From: Actinomycetota bacterium
Lineage (GTDB): Bacteria > Actinomycetota > Acidimicrobiia > Acidimicrobiales > Ilumatobacteraceae
Direction of reading: 5' to 3'
NCBI GenBank assembly: GCA_026393575.1
Contig: JAPKZX010000060.1
Location: forward strand, 1 to 50,139
Length of the DNA stretch: 50,139 nt
Shown in pieces: positions 1 through 6,849 of this stretch (within the stretch, counting starts at the first letter, position 1; each line of letters begins with the position of its first letter). The position numbers were made by a program, and so were the translations under genes. Under the pieces are notes generated by a model. The model was given only the letters and a program-made list of their open reading frames with translations, had not been told where the DNA came from and did no database searches.

Positions 1-1
1 T

Positions 2-565
2 TCTGGTACAACCAACATGTTCGCAAACTATTTGAACAAGACCAATCCAACAATCTGGAACAAGGTTGCTGATGACGACTTTGCGAAATCTGCTCCAGCA
101 GCACTTCCAACCAATGGCACTTTCCAAAGCGCTAGCGGAAACGATGGCGTTGCAAACTTGGTGAAAGACACAAACGGCGGAATTACCTATGCTGAATTGT
201 CCTTTATCGAGGAGCGTGCAGATAAGGGCGTAAAGTCCGCAGCTGTCGGCAACAATGCCGGTAGCTTCGTTGTGCCAACCACTGCAGCAACTTCTGCGTT
301 CTACGCAGAAGCAACTGTTGAGGCGAATGGTCTTGTAACACCTGATTACACAGTCAAAGCAGCAGATGCCTACTTAATCAACGCGATCTCGTTTGGCCTT
401 TCTGGAACTGCTGTAACTACTGACAATGCTGTGACGAAGACTTTCTTCTCGTACTTCCTCAGTCAGTGTGCTCCAAAGAGTGCATCGGGCGCAGGTTACG
501 CGGCACTCAGCGGTGCAATCCTTACGAAGGCACTTGCTCAGGTAGCAAAAATTAACGCAGGCTGA
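2..565 (+). CDS. pstS: Phosphate ABC transporter substrate-binding protein PstS, C-terminal part
   Basis: The frame is open from base 2 (SGTTN then MFANYL), so this is the 3' portion of a longer gene whose start lies upstream of the window. The sequence SGTTNMFANYL matches the phosphate-contacting SGTT segment of PstS; it is followed by GNDGVANLVKDT and GGITYAELSF, which resemble the PstS motifs around the second lobe. PstS is the secreted, phosphate-binding component of the high-affinity Pst importer; pstCAB are not in the window and would be expected to lie elsewhere, because a strong terminator follows 23 bp after the stop. About 187 residues are visible, roughly half of a usual PstS. Family assignment is by motif recognition; identity as PstS rather than a related phosphate-binding protein is likely. 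Confidence 0.82.
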   Translation, partial: SGTTNMFANYLNKTNPTIWNKVADDDFAKSAPAALPTNGTFQSASGNDGVANLVKDTNGGITYAELSFIEERADKGVKSAAVGNNAGSFVVPTTAATSAFYAEATVEANGLVTPDYTVKAADAYLINAISFGLSGTAVTTDNAVTKTFFSYFLSQCAPKSASGAGYAALSGAILTKALAQVAKINAG

Positions 566-588
566 TTTATTTCAACCCTAAGTTTGGG

Positions 589-624
589 AAAGGCCCGGTG
601 CGAAAGCGCCGGGCCTTTCTTATT
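589..624 (+). terminator. Rho-independent terminator after pstS
   Basis: A 13-bp stem (AAAGGCCCGGTGC / GCGCCGGGCCTTT, one T-G wobble) closes a GAAA tetraloop, and the 3' arm runs into TTTCTTATT. It sits 23 bp after the pstS stop and is the clearest terminator in the window. The A-tract on the 5' side could make it weakly bidirectional. Confidence 0.9.
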
Positions 625-666
625 GCCTTGGTCAGGCCCATCTAGGTAACTGGGGCAGAATGGAGC

Positions 667-2046
667 ATGGGAAATATTCAAATTGTGAATCCTGCGAATG
701 GCTCACTGGTATCTGAAGTACATAATCATTCTGTTCAAGAGTGTGTTGCAGCGGCAGAGGTTGCATCAAATGCATTCACCACATGGCGCAAAACCCTGCC
801 ACGTCAACGCGGTGAGGTCCTGCGCAAGGCCTTCGAAATCATGATTGCCGAGCAAGAAGCGCTGGCTGAACTCATTGTGAGCGAAAACGGAAAAGTTCTT
901 TCCGACGCAAGGGCAGAGGTGGCATACGCCGCGGAATTCTTTCGCTGGTTTAGCGAAGAGGCCGTGCGAATCGATGGAGATCTGCGCCAAGCCCCCAATG
1001 GCACTAATTGGTTGGCAGTAACGCGTGAGCCTGTTGGCGTTGCTCTGTGCATCACGCCGTGGAACTTTCCTGCAGCTATGGCTACTCGCAAAGTAGGCCC
1101 TGCATTGGCGGCTGGTTGCACCGTGTTGTTGAAGGCTGCTCACGAGACGCCACTAACCGCATATGCAATTGCAGACATCTTGAAACGTGCGGGATTGCCC
1201 GATGGGGTACTTCAGGTCATTACTCCTGATCCTCCGGGTGATGCCGTTGCGGCGTTACTTGCTTCCGGCATAGTGCGCAAACTGTCGTTCACGGGGAGCA
1301 CACGTGTTGGGTCACTTCTGCTGAGTCAGGCCGCTGGCAACATCGTGAACTGTTCCATGGAATTAGGTGGTAACGCGCCATTCATCGTTTGTGATGATGC
1401 AGATATTGACGCCGCAGTTGATGGCGCAATGATTGCAAAAATGCGCAATGGAGGAGCAGCGTGTACAGCGGCAAATCGCTTTTATGTGCATACTCAAGTG
1501 CTCGATGAATTCACTTCTAAGTTTGTGAAGCGAATGTCTGCATTAGTTGTAGGCGACGGTATGGCCCCAACAACCACGCTCGGTCCATTGGTTAGTGCGG
1601 CGCAGCAATCGCGTGTGTCTTCATTGGTGGAGCGTGCGATAGCGGAGGGAGCCACCGCGTTATGTGGTGCGAGTGCGACACCTGCACCAATGCATGGCTA
1701 TGCAGCAACGGTGCTGGCGGGAGTTCAGCAGCACCACTCAATTGTTCAACAAGAAGTGTTTGGGCCAGTTGCGCCGATCATTGAAGTGCAAGATATTGAA
1801 GAGTCAATTCCACTCTTCAATGGCGTGGACCATGGGCTTGTTTCCTACATCTACACGCGCAATCACGGGCGTGGAATGCGGCTTGCGCACGCATTAGAGA
1901 CCGGCATGGTGGGCTTGAATCGCGGATTGGTTTCGGATCCCGCGGCGCCGTTTGGTGGAGTCAAGCAATCAGGACTTGGTCGCGAAGGTGGCCACGATGG
2001 TCTCTTGGCTTTTATGGAGACCAAATACGTTTCTACAGATTGGTAG
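667..2046 (+). CDS. NAD(P)-dependent aldehyde dehydrogenase, succinate-semialdehyde dehydrogenase-like
   Basis: 459-residue aldehyde dehydrogenase that oxidises an aldehyde to the acid with NAD(P). Visible landmarks are PWNFP (about residues 131-135), the cofactor-binding lysine in VLLKAAHETP (about 156), FTGSTRVG (about 208-215), the general-base glutamate in MELGGN (about 232), the catalytic cysteine in NGGAACTAANR (about 266) and the C-terminal PFGGVKQSGLGREGG. The overall pattern, including MRNGGAACTAANRF where succinate-semialdehyde dehydrogenases have RNTGQ.C..ANRF, places it near the GabD/SSADH group; the usual GQ.C is altered to GAAC, so substrate is uncertain. The ATG has GGAG three bases upstream, which is close spacing. 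It stands alone between the pstS terminator and a convergent operon. Confidence 0.9.
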   Translation: MGNIQIVNPANGSLVSEVHNHSVQECVAAAEVASNAFTTWRKTLPRQRGEVLRKAFEIMIAEQEALAELIVSENGKVLSDARAEVAYAAEFFRWFSEEAVRIDGDLRQAPNGTNWLAVTREPVGVALCITPWNFPAAMATRKVGPALAAGCTVLLKAAHETPLTAYAIADILKRAGLPDGVLQVITPDPPGDAVAALLASGIVRKLSFTGSTRVGSLLLSQAAGNIVNCSMELGGNAPFIVCDDADIDAAVDGAMIAKMRNGGAACTAANRFYVHTQVLDEFTSKFVKRMSALVVGDGMAPTTTLGPLVSAAQQSRVSSLVERAIAEGATALCGASATPAPMHGYAATVLAGVQQHHSIVQQEVFGPVAPIIEVQDIEESIPLFNGVDHGLVSYIYTRNHGRGMRLAHALETGMVGLNRGLVSDPAAPFGGVKQSGLGREGGHDGLLAFMETKYVSTDW

Positions 2047-2073
2047 AACACCGCTACAGAGCGAGGTTGATCT

Positions 2074-3180
2074 CTAATGAGATTTCCGATGATGTTCTGC
2101 AAGAACATCTGCACCGAAGTCATTCACAGGGTCACGCCACACGGTGTGAACGTGGTTGCCGTCTCGAGTGGTGTTGTCGTACTCGGCAAGTAGACGCGGG
2201 CCTTGAATACGGTAGTAATGCGGTACACCAACTGCAGTGCCGCCAGCCCACGCAAAATGTAACTGCTGAAAATGCTCAGAGACCTTGTCTGCTTCGCGTT
2301 GTGCAAACTCGTCACTGATGCGACCCACAAATGTGTTCACTAATGCTCGCAAGATGTCTTGCTGTGAGGTATTCATCGAAGCAGCTGCGATGCCCTTTGG
2401 GGTAGTGGAGTACGACAATGCTGACGCACTTTCGGGTGTATACCCAACCTTTGCGTCTTCATTTTTTTGAAACTGTTCCACGACATTTTGTAAATCACCA
2501 GTGAATTCATCTCGCCACACCTTTGCTAATGGAAGCGCCATGTCTCCATCATGAAGCTCACTTCTGTTTGCTGTCACTAGGTCTGTGGGAGGCACATGCG
2601 AAACGATGGCAAGTGAACGTTGTTCATCGGTGAATGAATGCATGAGTTCGCGCGAGAGGTCTTCGCACGCACCAAGAGGCCGCAGAAACTGACCACCGAG
2701 CAATGGGGAAGAGGCTGGGTCTGCGCCCAAGAAGCACGGCGTACTGGAAACGACTTCATTATTCAGAATGGTGAAGTGCAACGACACGTGGTGTCCGCCA
2801 ATGCGCCAACCCCATGAGGATGAACCTGGATCGCCAAAGATGCGTAGGAAATAGCGCTGTGGGTCGCGACCACGTGGGAAGTTCCAATGTGCTGTCCAGC
2901 CTTCAAGCTGATCGAGAACATTCTCGAGTCCCATGATTGTAGAAACAGTCACGTACGCAGGTCGCGAGAGTCCGGCATCAACTAATCGCATCACCAAACG
3001 AGTTTGTTCTGGAGTGAGTGTGTGCAGTGTGAGACCACCATGGTCGGTTGGTGTGTAAAACCATTTCTGTCGTTCGTCTTCACTAGGGAAGGGCCAGTGT
3101 GCCTGCGACGTTTGTTCTGTATTCAACGTGGCAAGGATGGCCTGAGCAATGTCAGTCATTGCGTTTGCTGTAGCGCTCAT
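2074..3180 (-). CDS. DUF3500 family protein
   Basis: 368-residue protein resembling the DUF3500 family: the features used are the WFYTP segment, GWRIGGHHVSLHFTI, the LGADPASSP region, and a C-terminal HFAWAGG...HYYRIQGPRLLAEYDN...NHVHTVWRDP block typical of that family. No function is established for DUF3500. Conserved histidines in GGHHVSLH and NHVHTVWRD could bind metal, which is inference. Its ATG (3178-3180) overlaps the stop of the FAD monooxygenase as ATGA, so the two are probably translationally coupled; this is preferred over an upstream start that would extend 17 residues into the monooxygenase gene. Last gene of a three-gene leftward operon. No signal peptide seen. Confidence 0.8.
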   Translation of the reverse strand: MSATANAMTDIAQAILATLNTEQTSQAHWPFPSEDERQKWFYTPTDHGGLTLHTLTPEQTRLVMRLVDAGLSRPAYVTVSTIMGLENVLDQLEGWTAHWNFPRGRDPQRYFLRIFGDPGSSSWGWRIGGHHVSLHFTILNNEVVSSTPCFLGADPASSPLLGGQFLRPLGACEDLSRELMHSFTDEQRSLAIVSHVPPTDLVTANRSELHDGDMALPLAKVWRDEFTGDLQNVVEQFQKNEDAKVGYTPESASALSYSTTPKGIAAASMNTSQQDILRALVNTFVGRISDEFAQREADKVSEHFQQLHFAWAGGTAVGVPHYYRIQGPRLLAEYDNTTRDGNHVHTVWRDPVNDFGADVLAEHHRKSH

Positions 3181-4352
3181 GTGCCGGGTGCTTTCAGTCC
3201 AAAGATGAGATCTGGGTCGCCAGGTACCCACGAGTTTTCAAATTGTGAACGCCGACCAATGAGTTCGGTACGTTCAATCAATTGATGCCCAACAGCTAAT
3301 TGAGACTTCTCGTATTCGCGCAAGGCTGTGAGCAGGTCGTCATTTCGAGCGAGAGCATCGGTGAGTGCCCATGCATCGTCTGCGGCCTTTGCAGTTCCTG
3401 CTGCAGCATGCGGGCGACCAAGATTTGCAGCGTCACCGAGAAGGCACGTACGACCAAATGCCATGCGGTCGATAGTGAGGTCGAAAACAACTTGTATGAA
3501 TGGCTGCTGCGTCTTCACGATGAGCTCGGCAATTGCTGGGGGTAGGTGAGTCTTGGCATGCGTTTGCATTTCTGCAATGTGGTGTGGAGCAACAGCACCT
3601 GGTGGTAATGAGACTTCGCGTTGTACACCAGAGATATCCGTGAGTAGATCTTCTAGTTGACCACCAGTTGAGTAATTGCGATACCAAACAAAATTGAAGA
3701 GTCGTTGCCCTGGTGCTGTTTCACCTTCAAGTCCGGGAATGGGGTACACCAAAATATGACTGTTCGGATAAACGAAGTATGTGATTGCATCGTCAAGCAA
3801 AGAACGCGTGTCGGCTGACAGTTCCGTTTCGTGCACCATGCCACGCCACGCCACATACCCTGCATATCGGGGGGTTGCACCTGGCAGAAGCATTGCTCGC
3901 GCAAGTGAATTCACTCCGTCAGCAAACACAACTACATCTGATGTTTCAGTGTTTCCATTGGTGAACGTGATGGTCACTTCTGTTGCGTCAACATCGCTCC
4001 ACTCAGTCATCCCGTGGTCAAGCACGTAGTCGTTTGGCTTCATGCACGACAACAACTGACGGTAAATGGTGTTCCAACTACTGAATCGGTAGTTGTGTTT
4101 TTCTTCATGCAGTATTGAATTGTCTTGAGACAAGTAACGAATATGCGATGTAGCGATAGAGATATCGTCTATGTCTACTCCGGCGCACTCGGTGAGGTAT
4201 CGCGATGTCTCGGGCAATAGACCAATGCCTGCTCCGCGCTGAGCTAGTTCTGCTGGAGAACGTTCAAAGACGCGAACGTGATGCCCTGCATCGCGAAGCA
4301 GCAGTCCGGCAGTGAGTCCACCGATGGACCCACCGACGACACTGATTTTCAT
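3177..4352 (-). CDS. FAD-dependent monooxygenase (aromatic/heteroaromatic hydroxylase type)
   Basis: 391-residue group A flavoprotein monooxygenase. The N-terminal Rossmann motif VVGGSIGGLTAG (residues 5-16), the DG-type motif VVFADGVNSLAR (about 141-152) and the FAD-ribityl GD motif LLGDAANLGRPHAAAG (about 305-319) are all present. The segment RYAGYVAWRG after the DG motif recalls 2,6-dihydroxypyridine 3-monooxygenase and related enzymes, suggesting hydroxylation of a small (hetero)aromatic compound with NAD(P)H and O2. It lies 8 bp after the split-barrel oxidoreductase gene and overlaps the DUF3500 gene by 4 bp, so all three are likely one transcript. Substrate not determinable here. Confidence 0.88.
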   Translation of the reverse strand: MKISVVGGSIGGLTAGLLLRDAGHHVRVFERSPAELAQRGAGIGLLPETSRYLTECAGVDIDDISIATSHIRYLSQDNSILHEEKHNYRFSSWNTIYRQLLSCMKPNDYVLDHGMTEWSDVDATEVTITFTNGNTETSDVVVFADGVNSLARAMLLPGATPRYAGYVAWRGMVHETELSADTRSLLDDAITYFVYPNSHILVYPIPGLEGETAPGQRLFNFVWYRNYSTGGQLEDLLTDISGVQREVSLPPGAVAPHHIAEMQTHAKTHLPPAIAELIVKTQQPFIQVVFDLTIDRMAFGRTCLLGDAANLGRPHAAAGTAKAADDAWALTDALARNDDLLTALREYEKSQLAVGHQLIERTELIGRRSQFENSWVPGDPDLIFGLKAPGT

Positions 4353-4360
4353 CTTGTGCT

Positions 4361-4885
4361 TTATGGCTGACCGAAGGTTGCGATCTTGTCAATCTTGCAC
4401 ACGAACAACACGCGACGCTCATCGATTGACGGGTCACGCAAGCCGTAAGTGTCTCCACCATCGACGATGTACTTACGCCAGATTTTGTTGAGGTGTTCAG
4501 TAACTGCTGAGCCTTCTTTTGGATCGTCTTCTGAGATCTCGCGCTCGACGGTGACCTTCATGCTCATCCAGTGGTACATGTTCTCTGGGTTCATGATCAA
4601 GATGGTGATCTGAGGTGTCTTGCGAATCCATTTTGTCTTGGTGCGTTGTGAAGCAACGTTCACCAACACCTTGTCTCCGTCGTAGTCGAACCACATTGGA
4701 GTGAGGTTGGGGCGGCCATCGGAACCCATCACTGCCATGGTGCAGGCGAATGGTTTGTCGACAAGCATCTTGTACTTCGGGTCGAGGTCGTTCAACGAGT
4801 TCACTGACTCATGATCACCGACAGCAAACTGTCCTGGCTGGAGTCCGTTTGCTACGTCTCTGAATTTTGCAACTTTGATTGCCAT
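4361..4885 (-). CDS. PPOX-class (pyridoxamine 5'-phosphate oxidase fold) probable F420-dependent oxidoreductase
   Basis: 174-residue split beta-barrel flavin/deazaflavin protein. The core PFACTMAV...GRPNLTPMWFDYDGDKVLVNVASQRTKTKWIRKTPQITILI (about residues 40-95) is the hallmark of the actinobacterial PPOX/F420 family. The start at 4885 is chosen because AAGGAG lies 5 bp upstream of the ATG; a longer reading of 205 residues lacks this. It is the first gene of a leftward operon with an FAD monooxygenase and a DUF3500 protein, suggesting a redox role in the same conversion. F420 versus FMN use cannot be decided from sequence alone. Confidence 0.85.
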   Translation of the reverse strand: MAIKVAKFRDVANGLQPGQFAVGDHESVNSLNDLDPKYKMLVDKPFACTMAVMGSDGRPNLTPMWFDYDGDKVLVNVASQRTKTKWIRKTPQITILIMNPENMYHWMSMKVTVEREISEDDPKEGSAVTEHLNKIWRKYIVDGGDTYGLRDPSIDERRVLFVCKIDKIATFGQP

Positions 4886-4909
4886 GGTGTCTCCTTGGAA
4901 TGAGGTGTG

Positions 4910-4921
4910 CTGTGCGCACAG
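4910..4921. promoter_or_regulatory. Perfect 12-bp palindrome upstream of the PPOX/FAD/DUF3500 operon
   Basis: CTGTGCGCACAG is a perfect inverted repeat 24 bp upstream of the operon start at 4885, in the divergent region shared with the DUF4916 gene. Its position fits an operator for a dimeric regulator. On the minus strand a CTTATAG sequence near 4950 could serve as a weak -10. No regulator gene is adjacent. Chance occurrence is possible. Confidence 0.35.
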
Positions 4922-5009
4922 AATTACGGTACCACCGTCCTCAGAACGGCTATAAGACGGGGGGCGACCTTCATTCACTCACGGCACGGTGCGTAGTAGC
5001 GTCGGGGCT

Positions 5010-5549
5010 GTGACTGACCAACGAATTGAGACTCAAAACGCGTGGCTCTCCCCAGAAGAGATCGCCATGGTGCGCAATCAAGTGCCGTTGGTCTACGTCG
5101 AGGCTGTGCCGGTGCGCTGTGACCCCGATGGGAAAGTCACCCATGTGGGCATGCTTCTGCAGCAGGCCGCAGACGGAAGCATCAGCCGCATGGTGGTCTC
5201 AGGGCGCGTCATGCTGAATGAACGCATCAGAGACGCTCTCATGCGTCATCTGGAGAAGGACCTTGGGCCATTTGCTCTCCCACGCGTGCCGCCAGAACCT
5301 TCGCCCTTCACGGTGGTCGAGTACTTCACCGATCCATCGATCTCTGGTTTCTACGACCCGCGACATCATGCTGTGAGCTTGGCGTATGTAGTGCCTGTCA
5401 CAGGCGAATGTGAACCATCGCAGAAGGCGCTCGACCTTGCATGGTTTACTCCGAAGCAAGCTGTGAGTGATGATGTCATTCGCGAAATGACAAGTGGTCA
5501 TGATCGCTTGATTCGTTTGGCGCTTGCCTCCGTCGGCCAACTTCCCTGA
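5010..5549 (+). CDS. DUF4916 / NUDIX-like protein with degenerate Nudix box
   Basis: About 179 residues from the GTG at 5010 (MTDQRIETQNAWLS); a second GTG at 4989 would add seven residues, and neither start has a clear ribosome site. The protein resembles the actinobacterial DUF4916 group, which is related to NUDIX hydrolases: PLVYVEAVPVRCDPDGKVTHVGMLL at the front, a Nudix-like helix at about residues 65-87 and SLAYVVPVTGECEPSQKALDLAWFTPKQA near the end. In the Nudix helix the glycine, first glutamate, arginine and final glycine are kept, but the metal-binding REUxEE positions read RHLEKD, so classical hydrolase activity is doubtful. It lies 15 bp before a DNA glycosylase gene and is probably cotranscribed with it. 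Confidence 0.75.
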   Translation: MTDQRIETQNAWLSPEEIAMVRNQVPLVYVEAVPVRCDPDGKVTHVGMLLQQAADGSISRMVVSGRVMLNERIRDALMRHLEKDLGPFALPRVPPEPSPFTVVEYFTDPSISGFYDPRHHAVSLAYVVPVTGECEPSQKALDLAWFTPKQAVSDDVIREMTSGHDRLIRLALASVGQLP

Positions 5550-5564
5550 ACTAGAATTTCATGC

Positions 5565-6461
5565 GTGCCAGAAGGCGACGCCAAGTATCGAGCAGCCGCA
5601 GTGCTGCGAACGGCCCTCGTTGGAACAACAATCTCTCGTTTTGAATCAGTTGGTCTTGTTGGCCCAATTCCCCAAGTTGGCGCAGCAATTGAACGTGTGG
5701 AAAATCACGGTAAGCAACTGGAAATTGTTTTTGATGATGGCATTGTTCTTCACACTCAATTTCGTATGCGTGGAACGTGGCATGCGTATCACATGGGCCA
5801 AAAATGGAAACGTCGGCGTCATCATGCGCACGTAATCATTGAAACCGAAGACTGGGTTGCCGTTGCCTTCGGAACTCGTGTTGCAGAGACGTATCGCCAG
5901 TTCGATCAGTCACGCCATCCGCGTGCAGGTGGACTTGGTCCTGATGTTGCGCGACTAGACGCAGACTTGCATGAATGCGCATCGCGTTTGTTTCACTACG
6001 ACAATCAAGATTCCACAATTGCCGAAGCAATGTTGGATCCGCGCGTGATGAGTGGCGTAGGCAATGTGTATCGCTGTGAAGTGTTGTGGTCTAGCGGTGT
6101 TCACCCGTGGGCACTTGTTAGCTCAGTCCCACAGTCAACATGTTTAGACATTGTTCTCACTGCTGCCGGACAAGTGCGTGCAAACCTTCAATCGCCTGTG
6201 CGAGTCACCGCGCCAGATGTACCAGGTGGTCTTGCGGTGTACGGCCGCAATGGTCAGAAGTGTGTTCGTTGTGGTGATGTGATTCGTCTCACCAAAATGG
6301 GTACACACGCTCGCTTGCTGTACTGGTGCCCCGGGTGTCAAGTGGGGTGTGAGCCGTACCCTGAACGTGATGATTCAGATCCGATTGCTCGCATGATGGA
6401 TGCTCACCCAGCCGGGTCGCAATTCATTTCCGACATCTTGCGACATCGACCAGCGTCGTAA
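5565..6461 (+). CDS. nei: Fpg/Nei family DNA glycosylase/AP lyase
   Basis: 298-residue base-excision repair enzyme that removes oxidised bases and nicks the abasic site. The GTG start is fixed by the catalytic N-terminus: after the initiator Met is removed, Pro2-Glu3-Gly4 (PEGD) is the active-site tip of Nei proteins. Other marks are the beta-sandwich segment HTQFRMRGTW (about 63-72), the helix-two-turn-helix MSGVGNVYRCEVLW (about 162-175), and a C-terminal zinc finger with cysteines at about 233, 236, 255 and 258 (CVRC...CPGC) preceded by VYGRNGQKC. The finger and length match actinobacterial endonuclease VIII-like (Nei1/Nei2) proteins. It converges with a PPOX gene with a 3-bp gap. Confidence 0.92.
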   Translation: MPEGDAKYRAAAVLRTALVGTTISRFESVGLVGPIPQVGAAIERVENHGKQLEIVFDDGIVLHTQFRMRGTWHAYHMGQKWKRRRHHAHVIIETEDWVAVAFGTRVAETYRQFDQSRHPRAGGLGPDVARLDADLHECASRLFHYDNQDSTIAEAMLDPRVMSGVGNVYRCEVLWSSGVHPWALVSSVPQSTCLDIVLTAAGQVRANLQSPVRVTAPDVPGGLAVYGRNGQKCVRCGDVIRLTKMGTHARLLYWCPGCQVGCEPYPERDDSDPIARMMDAHPAGSQFISDILRHRPAS

Positions 6462-6464
6462 GAC

Positions 6465-6848
6465 TTACGCGCGACCCATAATGCGGTCGACATGAATCTC
6501 AATAGCTACGCGATCCGCACGCTCTTTTGGTTCCTGATAGCGAGCGGTGTACCCCTGTACCGCTGACGCAACGCGATCTGCATCTGTAGTACCGCTGACG
6601 GTTCCTTCTAAAGAAAGCCAACGGCCACCGTCTACTTGCGATACCACTGCACGGCCACCGCGTAATGCATTTTTGTATTTCACAGAAGATGGGAACGTAA
6701 TGATGCGAACTATGCCAGATTCAGCATCGTATGAAAACCCAACGGGCACTACGTGAGGTGACCCGTCTTTACGCATGGTGGTGAGTGATGCAAGGTGACG
6801 CTCCCGAAGGAACGTCAACATTTCAGCAGTGACTACAGGCAGATTCAT
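6465..6848 (-). CDS. Small PPOX-class probable F420-dependent enzyme
   Basis: 127-residue single-domain split-barrel protein: FLRERHLASLTTMRKDGSPHVVPVGFSYD...GIVRIITFPSSVKYKNALRGGRAVVSQVDGGRWLSLEGTV is the canonical pattern of the F420-dependent PPOX family (TIGR03618-type). Such proteins reduce or oxidise small substrates using F420 or FMN and are abundant in Actinobacteria. The start is one base downstream of the stop of the ABC permease gene, so it is the last gene of the leftward export operon and is probably translationally coupled. A second, larger PPOX protein is encoded at 4361-4885. Confidence 0.85.
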   Translation of the reverse strand: MNLPVVTAEMLTFLRERHLASLTTMRKDGSPHVVPVGFSYDAESGIVRIITFPSSVKYKNALRGGRAVVSQVDGGRWLSLEGTVSGTTDADRVASAVQGYTARYQEPKERADRVAIEIHVDRIMGRA

Positions 6849-6849
6849 A

